From assembly GCA_005877185.1 (NCBI GenBank), contig VBPQ01000026.1, positions 1 to 19,734 of the forward strand: a stretch of DNA of 19,734 nucleotides. Direction: 5' to 3'. Below the pieces are notes generated by a model. That model had not been told where the DNA came from. It made no database searches and saw only the letters and a list, made by a program, of their open reading frames with translations. Each line of letters starts with the position of its first letter. Position 1 is the stretch's first letter. Positions 6,798 through 14,117 of this stretch are shown one piece after another. The stretch is from Nitrososphaerota archaeon. Lineage in GTDB: Archaea; Thermoproteota; Nitrososphaeria; Nitrososphaerales; Gagatemarchaeaceae. A program made the position numbers and the translations under genes.

Positions 6798-7167
6798 ATC
6801 TTCCAAACGCTCCAAATCTGACTCCATATCAGCGATTCTTCGTCTGTCCCGATTCCCCTCTTCAACGGTTCGTCCAGCCTTCCGGACTTAGCGTACAGCT
6901 CTCTCAGCGCCGTGAGAAGAGCCGCATGACTTCTCTCGCGGTAGCCGAGCTGTAGAGCAGAGCTCTCGCAGCGTGAAACATCGAGTAGTAGACCTTGACC
7001 GTAGCCCACTTGAAATCGGCCTCTTCCAGCGAAGTCGTGGCCCTCTGGAGGTCGTATGCAGCGCCCTCCAGCTCCGTCTTGATTGCCTCGTCCCTCAGCC
7101 CAGCCCTCAGGAGCCTCCCCTGCTTGAGGAGACGCCTGATGGTTGTGCTCACTCCTCCCTTTGCCAT
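6722..7167 (-). pseudogene. HEPN-domain protein, frameshifted and 3'-truncated
   Basis: HEPN proteins pair with MNT nucleotidyltransferases as toxin-antitoxin modules; the HEPN partner is typically an RNase. From ATG 7167 the frame gives an N-terminal HEPN helix pattern (GAAYDLQRATTSLEEADFKWATVKVYYSMFHAARALLYS), then runs into out-of-family sequence and stops at 6904. The expected continuation LGYRERSHAALLTALRELYAKSGRLDEPL, including the Arg-x-x-x-His region, lies in another minus-strand frame (about 6960 down to 6860). A one-base loss near 6955 explains this. Beyond that the frame reads into sequence antisense to the exported-protein gene, so the normal C-terminus is missing. The ATG overlaps the MNT gene by 19 bp, the usual coupling. 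It is probably non-functional. Confidence 0.7.
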
Positions 7168-7583
7168 AGCGTTATCCCCTTGTTCACTTGCTCGTAGAAT
7201 GCCGGGTCTTTCTCTCTCAACCCATTGAATTCCAGTGGCGTGAGTATCACCGCAGAGATTTTCCTCCCCGTCCCGCTTTCCACTTTTCGGATGGTCTTCG
7301 CCGCCGCTTCCTTGTCAACGGTCACGACCAGTATGTCGATGTCGCTCTCCTTGGAGTCGGTCCCTTCGGCACAACTGCCGAACAGCATGACCTTGTTGAT
7401 GACGCCTCTGAGTCTCCGACGCAGCTCGTCCACCTCCGAGAGGTTGAAGAAGGTCTTCAGGTGGCGGGCCGGAGGACTACTCAGGTTGTAACTGTAGAGG
7501 TCGACATTTCCCCTGCGCTCCCTTGAGACCAGCTCGTCACTCTCCAACCGCCGGAGAACCTGGTTGGTCTTGCCCACGCTCAC
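7149..7583 (-). CDS. wHTH-MNT minimal nucleotidyltransferase (HEPN partner), 5' end eroded
   Basis: MNT proteins of HEPN/MNT modules act as antitoxins, several by adenylylating the toxin. The 144-aa product has a winged-helix remnant (VSVGKTNQVLRRLESDELVSRERRGNVDLYSY) followed by a nucleotidyltransferase core with GSCAEGTDSKESDIDILVV at 69-87, including the two metal-binding Asp (81, 83). The frame is open upstream to about 7669 and encodes the missing first helices of the wHTH (SILRLLASEPLRTYYQREVARIAG), but no ATG, GTG or TTG occurs there and TAG precedes it. GTG 7583 is thus the only start, cutting into the DNA-binding domain. With the broken HEPN gene next to it, the module looks decayed. 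Confidence 0.72.
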   Translation of the reverse strand: MSVGKTNQVLRRLESDELVSRERRGNVDLYSYNLSSPPARHLKTFFNLSEVDELRRRLRGVINKVMLFGSCAEGTDSKESDIDILVVTVDKEAAAKTIRKVESGTGRKISAVILTPLEFNGLREKDPAFYEQVNKGITLWQREE

Positions 7584-7704
7584 TCCCGCGATCCTCGCTA
7601 CCTCTCTTTGATAGTAGGTTCTCAGCGGTTCCGAGGCCAGTAGTCTCAGGATGCTATCGAGAACCTATCGATTTGGGCCAGGATATCGCTAGGCATTCAC
7701 GGAT

Positions 7705-7720
7705 ATGAACGAATGTTCAT
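7705..7720. promoter_or_regulatory. Palindrome upstream of the wHTH-MNT gene
   Basis: ATGAAC-GAAT-GTTCAT is a perfect 6-bp inverted repeat with a 4-bp spacer, followed by a smaller TTCA/TGAA pair. It lies between the MNT gene and the minus-strand membrane-protein gene. It would suit a dimeric winged-helix repressor such as the MNT-fused wHTH. Confidence 0.4.
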
Positions 7721-7742
7721 GTATGTGAATCTTCAAGCGCCC

Positions 7743-8123
7743 TTACGCCGACCCTTCCCCAGAGCCACCTATTCTCTTGACCAGGTCACTTTGAACAGAC
7801 CTGATTTCTCTGATTTGTCGAGCCAGCTTCGTCATGAACTGGTAGTCCCTCACACCGACGTACAGCCATACGAGCGCGAGAATCAGCAGGCCCGATTCGA
7901 ATGCGATGAGCGTCGGGTCAACGAGGTTGACCGTCTGCGTGGTGACGCCCAGTAGGAAAGGAACCACGAGCAACTGGGAAACATAGGTAGCCGCCAGAAG
8001 CAGGGCCACCAAGATCGTCACGCCTGAGAGAACCCGCATCTTTGAGCCCACTGCCTCTACTCGTTGAAGAAACTCTTCGTATGTTTCGATGGCCATGACG
8101 CCAGGGTGCCTCTCCTCAGTCAA
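7743..8123 (-). CDS. Two-transmembrane-helix protein of unknown function
   Basis: The 126-aa product has a charged N-terminal helix (TYEEFLQRVEAVGSKMRV), two hydrophobic helices (about 33-56 and 72-92) and a basic/polar C-terminal helix (RDYQFMTKLARQIREIRSVQSDLVKRI) that may form a coiled coil in the cytoplasm. I do not recognise the family. TTG 8123 is chosen because a TATA-like element (minus strand, 8147-8153) sits 27 bp before it; ATG 8096 is an in-frame alternative. The promoter carries GTGAGT/ACTCAC palindromes, and the next gene upstream encodes a small winged-helix protein, a likely regulator. Confidence 0.65.
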   Translation of the reverse strand: MTEERHPGVMAIETYEEFLQRVEAVGSKMRVLSGVTILVALLLAATYVSQLLVVPFLLGVTTQTVNLVDPTLIAFESGLLILALVWLYVGVRDYQFMTKLARQIREIRSVQSDLVKRIGGSGEGSA

Positions 8124-8129
8124 TACGTT

Positions 8130-8188
8130 GAGTCACTCGGACCAGGCTTAAAACTCCGACTCACTTATTGTGAGTGAGCTAGTGAGTC
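8130..8188. promoter_or_regulatory. Repeated GTGAGT/ACTCAC operator-like sites and promoter
   Basis: The 67-bp gap holds GAGTCACTC (8130-8138), ACTCAC-TTATT-GTGAGT (a 6-bp inverted repeat at about 8159-8175), GTGAG (8170-8174) and GTGAGTC (8182-8188). The minus-strand TATA-like element at 8147-8153 lies between them. Sites on both sides of a TATA box suggest regulated transcription of the gene ending at 7743, perhaps by the winged-helix protein encoded next door. Confidence 0.45.
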
Positions 8189-8190
8189 AG

Positions 8191-8445
8191 TCAGAGGTTC
8201 AGCTTCTTCATGTTACGCTCCATCTCTCCAAGCCACTGGATGCCCTCGCGCGTAGCGTGAAAATACTCGCGGTCTTGCTCAACACTCTTCGTGATGAAGC
8301 CCGCGTCTAGAAGTGGAGGCACGTAGACGTTCAGGCGGTCGTATGGGATGTTGCACGTCCTCGCCAGCCTGGTGGGACCGGCAGGCCCGTCTCGGAGGAC
8401 CGTGAGTATGTCCATGTAGATGAACACCACGGACCTACGCTTCAA
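8191..8445 (-). CDS. Small winged-helix transcriptional regulator
   Basis: The 84-aa product fits the archaeal single-domain winged-helix regulators (HTH_45-like): a basic start MKRRS, helix DILTVLRDGP, turn and recognition helix TRLARTCNIPYDRLNVYVPPLLDAGFI, then a beta-wing (EQDREYFHATREGIQWL). The pattern of trying one cell state per helix, ending in xxTxxGxxxL, is typical. The start is TTG 8445, 26 bp after a TATA-like CTTTATCTA (minus strand, about 8467-8475), giving a leaderless mRNA. It lies upstream of the two-TM gene on the same strand; repeated palindromes between them are plausible binding sites. DNA-binding is confident, targets are inference. Confidence 0.75.
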   Translation of the reverse strand: MKRRSVVFIYMDILTVLRDGPAGPTRLARTCNIPYDRLNVYVPPLLDAGFITKSVEQDREYFHATREGIQWLGEMERNMKKLNL

Positions 8446-8529
8446 CGTTTCCAGAGTGACAGGGCGTTAGATAAAGGACAACTCACCTATTGTACTCTCC
8501 AATGGAGACCTCTTTTCGTGCGTCAATTA

Positions 8530-8537
8530 CTTTAATT
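8530..8537 (+). promoter_or_regulatory. TATA-like box for the 8558-14111 unit
   Basis: CTTTAATT is centred 25 bp before ATG 8558, giving a leaderless transcript. No other good TATA match was seen between 8558 and 14111, and the three genes are spaced 6 bp apart and then overlap, so this is probably the promoter of the whole unit. Confidence 0.45.
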
Positions 8538-8557
8538 CTGGACACTTCCCCTGAGCA

Positions 8558-8953
8558 ATGAACGCTACAAAGGTCTCGGCATGGCTCGGCTACCGGGCGA
8601 CTGGCGGGAAGCCGGGCGGCGTCTCCCAGCACTTCCAGCAGAGAGCGGGCGTCCTCGGCCAGCGCATGATGAAGTTCACCGCATCTCTCGCTCACCCCCT
8701 GGCTGAAGCGTCGATGGATGTCGCCATCGTAGACCCAAACGACAGTCTTTTTTCGACGTCTCTCGGGGTACCTCGAGGCATACGGTGCAAGCCGAGTCTT
8801 TGGCTTGCCCCCGTAACAAAGGATCATGCTCTATGCGGCCGTGCTCACTCCGACTCTCAAGGGGGCGAAGCGATCCCCGCTGCGATAGACGCGAAGATTG
8901 GGTGGTGGGACTCAAGGGCCCAGCTCAGCGACCTGACCAAGGTCTTCAAGTGA
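8558..8953 (+). CDS. Unknown 131-aa protein, first gene of the ATPase unit
   Basis: I do not recognise this protein. It has no signal peptide or transmembrane helix; it is rich in Gly, Ala and Ser, with four Trp residues, and ends in a short amphipathic helix (DSRAQLSDLTKVFK). Evidence that it is real: ATG 8558 sits 25 bp after a TATA-like box; most third codon positions are G or C, as in the following gene; and the stop is 6 bp before the ATPase start. An overlapping minus-strand reading (8483-8827) is less well supported. Being first in the unit, it could be a cofactor or regulator of the motor, but nothing in the sequence shows this. Confidence 0.5.
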   Translation: MNATKVSAWLGYRATGGKPGGVSQHFQQRAGVLGQRMMKFTASLAHPLAEASMDVAIVDPNDSLFSTSLGVPRGIRCKPSLWLAPVTKDHALCGRAHSDSQGGEAIPAAIDAKIGWWDSRAQLSDLTKVFK

Positions 8954-8959
8954 AGTCTC

Positions 8960-11890
8960 ATGGGAGGTTTGCTGAAGCTCATCGCTTTCTCGGCGGCGCT
9001 TCTGGTCAGCTACGGGCTGGTCTCGGCCGCGCTCTACACAGTCGGTGTCACGGTTCAACTGGTCGGAGCGGGTTCATCGTCGTCGCCCAACCCGTACGTT
9101 GTCCTGTTTGGCGACGCTGTCACGATCCTCTGCGTGCTATCCGTTTCAGTATTCTTCACCGTCCCAGCTGTCCTCGCGATGTACGGTCACGCAGGAGCTT
9201 GGGTAAGGCACGTGGTCGTCAGGTCTGCCAAAGGGCTCTCGGTCGCTTTTGGCGCGTCGCTCCTGCTCTATTTGGGAGGGAGCGCTGCATCTGCGGTCGA
9301 GGTAGGCGTGGATGCCGCCTCAACCGCCGAAGCAATAGCTGTTCTGGGCTTGAGCGGTTTCTTGGTGGTGGGATTGCTATCGCGAGAGGCGTTTCTGAGG
9401 GGTGTGGAGGGGCTTGTGGAAATCTCGCTTTCAATCCTTTCGGCCTTTCTCTCTTCCAACGGCCGCAAAAGCATCGTGGCGGTGGAGATGCAACTCACCC
9501 CGGTCCGACAAGTTCGAGATAAGTGGGACCAGTCGGTGATGCAGGAGCAGGGCCTCAAGTTCCAGAGGTTGGCACGCAGTCTCACCACCGTGGCGCGCAC
9601 CGCTGAATTCAAGCTCAGCTTCACGGGGCGCAGGGGAAGAATCCTCCTCCTCGCCGAGAGCAGGGGTGGCGATGACCTTGGGCAGCGGCTCCTCTCCGTT
9701 GCGAGGACGTATCTTCCGGACTCGAGGCCGGCTCTGGTCGACTACCACGCCGACACGGTTTCGAACCCCAGTACCGTTCTTCTTTCAGGCGCCCCTGAAG
9801 CGACCGCGAACCCGCTCGAGCCGCTCGCGAGGTTCTTTCTCGAGAACGATTTCGAAGGCGATTATGCGGTCATACTGCAGCGCCGCCGGGGCAACCCTAT
9901 TTCGAAGATTCTTGCTCGCAGAGAGCAGAGGAGGCTGGCCGAGGCGTCGGGCGGGCAGAAGACCTCCTCCTCGATTACGGGGGAGCAGACGTCCACGTCG
10001 GTGCAGGACCATCTAGTCCAGATTGGGTTGGAGGAGGCGGTCAAGAAGGTAGAGCGACGCGATTCATCTCAAGCAGTCAGCGTCTGGGTCTACCTCACTG
10101 GTCGCGGTAGGAGTAGGAGCGAAGCAGAGCAGGTTGCCAAAACCGCGGGCGACGTGGTCCGTTCGACCCTTTCGAGCCACAGGCGGAACCAGGAGATCAA
10201 GGTTCGGCAACTCAGGGGACAGTTTGTCGACCTCGCGCCCCGCGGGAAGGCCACTGTCGTGCTGCCATCCGAGGTGGCGCCCCTGTTATGGGTTCCACAG
10301 ATGGCCATCGGGATGCCCGTAGCCCCGAGCGTGGAGTTCGAGCTGCCGCCCGCATTGGAGGGGGAGATAGAGCTGGGAGAGGTGATGCTCCAATCAGGCC
10401 CTGGCGGCCATCTCGCAAAGATCCCGCTGGACACACTGACGAAGCACGTCTTCGTAACTGGCTTGACGGGCTCCGGGAAGACGACCTCCTGCTTCAACCT
10501 GCTCCTGCAGCTCTACCGGCTGGGCGTCCCGTTCGTCGTCATCGAGCCAGTGAAGAGAGACTACCGCACCCTCATCAGCGTCATCCCGAGCCTCCAGGTG
10601 TTCACACTCGGAGACGACCAGACGGCTCCCTTCAGACTCAACATCTTCGAGCCCCCGAGCGGGGTGAAGGTCCAGACCCACCTCGAGAATCTCGCGGCCG
10701 CCTGGAATGGGAGCTTCGTGATGTACTCCCCGCTCCCCTACGTCGTCAGGCAGGTTTTGGTGGAGACCTACAAGGTGTGCGGGTGGGACATCTCGAAGGA
10801 CAAGAGAGGGAGGCCCATCACTCTCGACGACTTCGAGTTCCAGGCCGAGAAGGTGAGCCGGTCGCTGGGGTATGAGAGGAACGTCACGATGGACATCGAG
10901 GCCGCTCTCAAGGCGAGGATATTCAGCCTGACGCTGGGCGGGAAGGGCGCGCTCTTCAACACGGTTGCCTCCATCCCCACCGAAGAAATCCTCAGGCTCC
11001 CCACCGTTATCGAGCTTCAGGACATCCCGGACAACGAGGAGAAGGCGTTCGTCGCCGCCCTCATCCTGATGAACCTCATGGAGTACATCGAGACGAAGGG
11101 CAGGTCGAAACAGCTGCGGCACCTAACGCTCGTGGAGGAGGCTCACCGACTTCTCCCCAACGTGTCGACGCAGAAGGGGGACCCCGAGAGCGCGGACCCG
11201 AGGAGGAGGATGGTCGAGCAGTTCGCGAACATGCTCGCGGAGGTTCGCGCCTATGGGGAGGGGCTCGCCATCGTGGAGCAGATTCCCACCAAGATAATCC
11301 CGGACGCGATAAAGAACACTGCGACGAAGATTGCGCACAGGACTCCGGCCGCCGACGACAGAGGGGTGCTCGCGGGGGCGATGAACCTCACGGAGGAGCA
11401 GGCGCCCGCCTTCTCGGAACTGCAGCCGGGTGAGGCGATAATCAGCGTCGAGAGGCACCCCATCCCGATTAAGATTCAGGTCCCGAACACGATAGACAAG
11501 ATCGGGCTGCCCTTCGGTGAAATCGGGAACGACGAGGTCAAGAGGCACATGACCGAGTTCTACCTCCGAAATCCCCTCCCTAGGGCGCCGCCGAGTCCGC
11601 TGGTCGCCGACCTGCTGCTGATTGTCGAGTCGAGGTGGTTCAAGGCCGCATTCGAGAAGGCATATTGGCATTGGCTGGCGACCGGAGCCAAAGAGCCTCT
11701 CGCGAATCTGCTGGTGCAGTCGGCGAGGAAGAAGGCGAAGAGCGAAGAAGATGTCTTTCCGTTCGCTTCACGGATTCTTTCCTTGGCGGCGGAGCGTTAC
11801 CTTTTCTTCGACGAGGAGAAGAACGAGTTCCCTGACGTGTTCATGCGCTCAGTCGAGAGGTCGATGAGGGATGACAAAGGAGTTCGGTGA
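8960..11890 (+). CDS. Membrane-anchored HerA/VirB4-like ATPase
   Basis: This is a DNA-translocase-type P-loop ATPase of 976 aa, far longer than the roughly 500-600 aa of HerA. About four transmembrane helices occupy 1-145. A region of about 180-480 (LARSLTTVARTAEFKLSFTG..., VSVWVYLTGRGRSRSEAEQVAKTA) resembles the N-terminal part of VirB4-type ATPases. The HerA/DUF87 motor follows: Walker A GLTGSGKTT at 501-509 (Lys507), Walker B LTLVEEAH at 722-729, IVEQIPTKI with sensor Gln774, and AHRTP with possible Arg finger Arg794. A helical tail of about 120 aa follows. It probably forms a membrane-tethered hexamer pumping DNA or protein. The last 20 bp overlap the next gene. Archaeal CedB (DNA import) and conjugation ATPases are the closest known analogues; defence HerA systems are an alternative. 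Confidence 0.85.
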   Translation: MGGLLKLIAFSAALLVSYGLVSAALYTVGVTVQLVGAGSSSSPNPYVVLFGDAVTILCVLSVSVFFTVPAVLAMYGHAGAWVRHVVVRSAKGLSVAFGASLLLYLGGSAASAVEVGVDAASTAEAIAVLGLSGFLVVGLLSREAFLRGVEGLVEISLSILSAFLSSNGRKSIVAVEMQLTPVRQVRDKWDQSVMQEQGLKFQRLARSLTTVARTAEFKLSFTGRRGRILLLAESRGGDDLGQRLLSVARTYLPDSRPALVDYHADTVSNPSTVLLSGAPEATANPLEPLARFFLENDFEGDYAVILQRRRGNPISKILARREQRRLAEASGGQKTSSSITGEQTSTSVQDHLVQIGLEEAVKKVERRDSSQAVSVWVYLTGRGRSRSEAEQVAKTAGDVVRSTLSSHRRNQEIKVRQLRGQFVDLAPRGKATVVLPSEVAPLLWVPQMAIGMPVAPSVEFELPPALEGEIELGEVMLQSGPGGHLAKIPLDTLTKHVFVTGLTGSGKTTSCFNLLLQLYRLGVPFVVIEPVKRDYRTLISVIPSLQVFTLGDDQTAPFRLNIFEPPSGVKVQTHLENLAAAWNGSFVMYSPLPYVVRQVLVETYKVCGWDISKDKRGRPITLDDFEFQAEKVSRSLGYERNVTMDIEAALKARIFSLTLGGKGALFNTVASIPTEEILRLPTVIELQDIPDNEEKAFVAALILMNLMEYIETKGRSKQLRHLTLVEEAHRLLPNVSTQKGDPESADPRRRMVEQFANMLAEVRAYGEGLAIVEQIPTKIIPDAIKNTATKIAHRTPAADDRGVLAGAMNLTEEQAPAFSELQPGEAIISVERHPIPIKIQVPNTIDKIGLPFGEIGNDEVKRHMTEFYLRNPLPRAPPSPLVADLLLIVESRWFKAAFEKAYWHWLATGAKEPLANLLVQSARKKAKSEEDVFPFASRILSLAAERYLFFDEEKNEFPDVFMRSVERSMRDDKGVR

Positions 11891-14111
11891 AGGAGAGCGC
11901 GACGAGCGGCCCGAGGGCCAGGCGGACGAACTGGAGGAGCTGAGGGGCCACATCAAGGCACAACGCGACGAAGCAGGCAAAGAGGGCGACGAAGGTCAAT
12001 CGAGGGCCACGGAGGATGGCGATTCTGCCAGCCGGCCTACAGAGAACGACTCGGTGCAGCCTGAGTCGGCAGAGGACCTGAGCAAGCGTTCGCAGGAGAA
12101 CAATACTGAGCAGCCCAAGGAGGAGAACGAAGTCGAACAGGGCGATGCCGGACGGCCGGAAGCCAAAGACGAAGGCGGACGGGACGAGGAGCTCGAGCGA
12201 CTCAGGGATCGGGTAAAGGAGAGACACGAAAGTGAGGCCAGTGAAGAACGGCGTGACCCAGAACAAGACAATCAAGTCCCAAAACGCAACCTAGCAGCGC
12301 GGGAAGGCAAGGAAGCGTCCAGCGAAATTCATGGGAAAGTCGGAGCTTCCGACGAGAGGGAGGGATTGTTTCGACCAGATGCAGCTAAGGAATCGAAAAG
12401 CGGAGTCGACTCTTCCGCCGTTTCCGAAGGTTCCGAACCGCCACGGATGGTTCAAGCAGACGGAGTTCGATCCGAAATTGGCGACCTCAAACTTGGTACA
12501 GAGAAAGAATCGCAACACGATGGCGTCCTCGAGAATCCGCAGCATCGAGAGGTCGGGTTGGTTCCCAAGGATAGTGACGAGAGCCAGCTCTCGCAGCGGT
12601 CGTCTGTTAGGACGGGCTCTCTGGATTCACGAGTCACAGAAGGCGATTCCAAGGTGTTCGGTGGTGCAACATTGGGCTCTGCGAGTAACGAGACCGAAAC
12701 GAAGGTACAAAGAGCCGAAAGCGGTCCCAAAGAAAAGGAGCCGCGCTTGTCCAACGCCGAAGCGAGCGCGCAGAATATCATCTCAAGCAAGCTCTTTGAC
12801 ATCGAGGCAACGGTCGATTCTAAGGGCGAACTCGGGAAGGCGAGCGCCTTCGAGCGGGGGCACGCGCACAAGATTGAATCGGGGTCCCACGACGAAGCGT
12901 GGCTCGCCTGTAAAGAATCGCGCGAAAACGATGCAACGATTCCTGTTCAGGCAAAGTTGGCCAACTCGAATCCGTTTTCAATCAAAATGGACATTCCGAA
13001 GCGCGACATCGAGGAACGAGCAGGGCTCAAGATGGACCTTGACAAGCTGTATGAAATCAAGGGCAAGGTCGAAGGCGTTCACGAGTTCGAGGTCTACCGA
13101 ACGGTGAGAAACTACGCTCGTGTGTACGTGCCTGTGGAATATCAGAGTCGAGTTCGGCTCAACGAAGTATATCATGTTAGAATAGCATCGGTAAAGGAAG
13201 TGCCTCTCACAGAAGCCCAGCGTGAAATCCTGCAGGACTGGTCGAGGCGAGGTGTTCCTTGGAACCGGATAGCTTACCGAATCAAGCACATGAAGGTGGA
13301 TGAAACCGGCCATCACGACGAAGCCAAGGAAAGCGAAAAAGTCGGCGCAAAACGGAACATCTGGTCAGAACCTGAGAAACCCCAATTGTTGACGGATCTT
13401 GCTGCTGGTTTCGTGCTGAAAGCGTTCTGGCAAAACGGTGGGGCTGCTCCTCGCATTCCCCGCATGTATTTTTACATACGGAACGCCTCATTCGAAGAAA
13501 AAACTGGCGTGAAACTCGAAGAAGGCGGAAGCTACTTGATGAAAGGTCAGATAGAAGGTGTTGGAAACTTTCAAAAGCTCTTGCGAAGTTGCGCAGCGGG
13601 ACAAGACCTCCAAATATACGTTCCAAAGGAATTATTTAGCAAAGCTGTGGCAGGAAAGGAGTATAAGCTGACGATTGATTCGATTGAGAAGCTACCAAGC
13701 AAGAGAGACACATGGCAGGGACTCGAGCCAATCGGCATGACTGACTGGACTTGGCGAGACGTTGCTGCTTGGGTAGACACGGAAGGTTGTATTGGCGCTT
13801 CGCAAAAAGGCAATTGTTACTTGACAGTAACTCAGAAGGACAGAAGAGTTTTGCAAGAACTGTGTGCATTCCTCGACAAACAGGGTATACAGCCGAAATT
13901 GACGCTTCTAAAGGGGACAGGGGTCTATGTTGCAGAGGTGTTTGGAAACGATCAGATTGCTAAAACTGTCAAGAACATCGAGCCCTACATAAGGACGGGG
14001 AACAAAAAGGAGCAAATCGCGCAGTTCAAAGACAAACTGATGGCGCCGAGAAAGTCGCTGAAGAGGAGAACTAGAATCGCGAGAGAAATCCTAGGCCTCA
14101 CAGAGAATTAG
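11871..14111 (+). CDS. Acidic disordered protein with duplicated beta domain and LAGLIDADG-like C-terminus
   Basis: The 746-aa product begins with about 360 residues of low-complexity E/R/D/S/Q sequence without predicted fold. Two related domains follow: about 367-445 (IKGKVEGVHEFEVY...ARVYVPVEYQSRV...IASVKEVP) and about 529-609 (MKGQIEGVGNFQKL...LQIYVPKELFSKA...IDSIEKLP). Between them is a helical, HTH-like stretch (LTEAQREILQDWSRRGVPWNRIAYRIK). Residues about 620-725 resemble one LAGLIDADG endonuclease unit: VAAWVDTEGCIG at 631-642 with Glu638 at the catalytic acid position, LTVTQKDRRVLQELCAFL, and IEPYIRTGNKKEQIAQF. A basic tail ends it. It overlaps the ATPase gene by 20 bp, so the two are co-translated and probably partners. 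A single LAGLIDADG unit would have to dimerise to cut, or may only bind DNA. Confidence 0.75.
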   Translation: MTKEFGEGERDERPEGQADELEELRGHIKAQRDEAGKEGDEGQSRATEDGDSASRPTENDSVQPESAEDLSKRSQENNTEQPKEENEVEQGDAGRPEAKDEGGRDEELERLRDRVKERHESEASEERRDPEQDNQVPKRNLAAREGKEASSEIHGKVGASDEREGLFRPDAAKESKSGVDSSAVSEGSEPPRMVQADGVRSEIGDLKLGTEKESQHDGVLENPQHREVGLVPKDSDESQLSQRSSVRTGSLDSRVTEGDSKVFGGATLGSASNETETKVQRAESGPKEKEPRLSNAEASAQNIISSKLFDIEATVDSKGELGKASAFERGHAHKIESGSHDEAWLACKESRENDATIPVQAKLANSNPFSIKMDIPKRDIEERAGLKMDLDKLYEIKGKVEGVHEFEVYRTVRNYARVYVPVEYQSRVRLNEVYHVRIASVKEVPLTEAQREILQDWSRRGVPWNRIAYRIKHMKVDETGHHDEAKESEKVGAKRNIWSEPEKPQLLTDLAAGFVLKAFWQNGGAAPRIPRMYFYIRNASFEEKTGVKLEEGGSYLMKGQIEGVGNFQKLLRSCAAGQDLQIYVPKELFSKAVAGKEYKLTIDSIEKLPSKRDTWQGLEPIGMTDWTWRDVAAWVDTEGCIGASQKGNCYLTVTQKDRRVLQELCAFLDKQGIQPKLTLLKGTGVYVAEVFGNDQIAKTVKNIEPYIRTGNKKEQIAQFKDKLMAPRKSLKRRTRIAREILGLTEN

Positions 14112-14117
14112 CGCGGT

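Noticed and set aside
8483..8827. Minus-strand open frame of 114 aa opposite the 131-aa gene
   Set aside because: No family pattern is visible, and the plus-strand frame has a TATA box at leaderless distance and an operon-like gap to the ATPase gene.
9048..9060. CACGGTTCAA repeat matching the T-arm of the tRNA-like remnant, as a possible att site
   Set aside because: Only 10 bp, inside the ATPase coding region, and expected by chance at this window size.
10394..11122. 242-aa minus-strand open frame opposite the ATPase motor domain
   Set aside because: Antisense to Walker A/B-encoding sequence; a typical shadow of a high-GC gene.
12331..13107. 258-aa plus-strand open frame inside the LAGLIDADG-type gene
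   Set aside because: Arg/Ser-rich out-of-frame shadow of the low-complexity region, with no start signal of its own.
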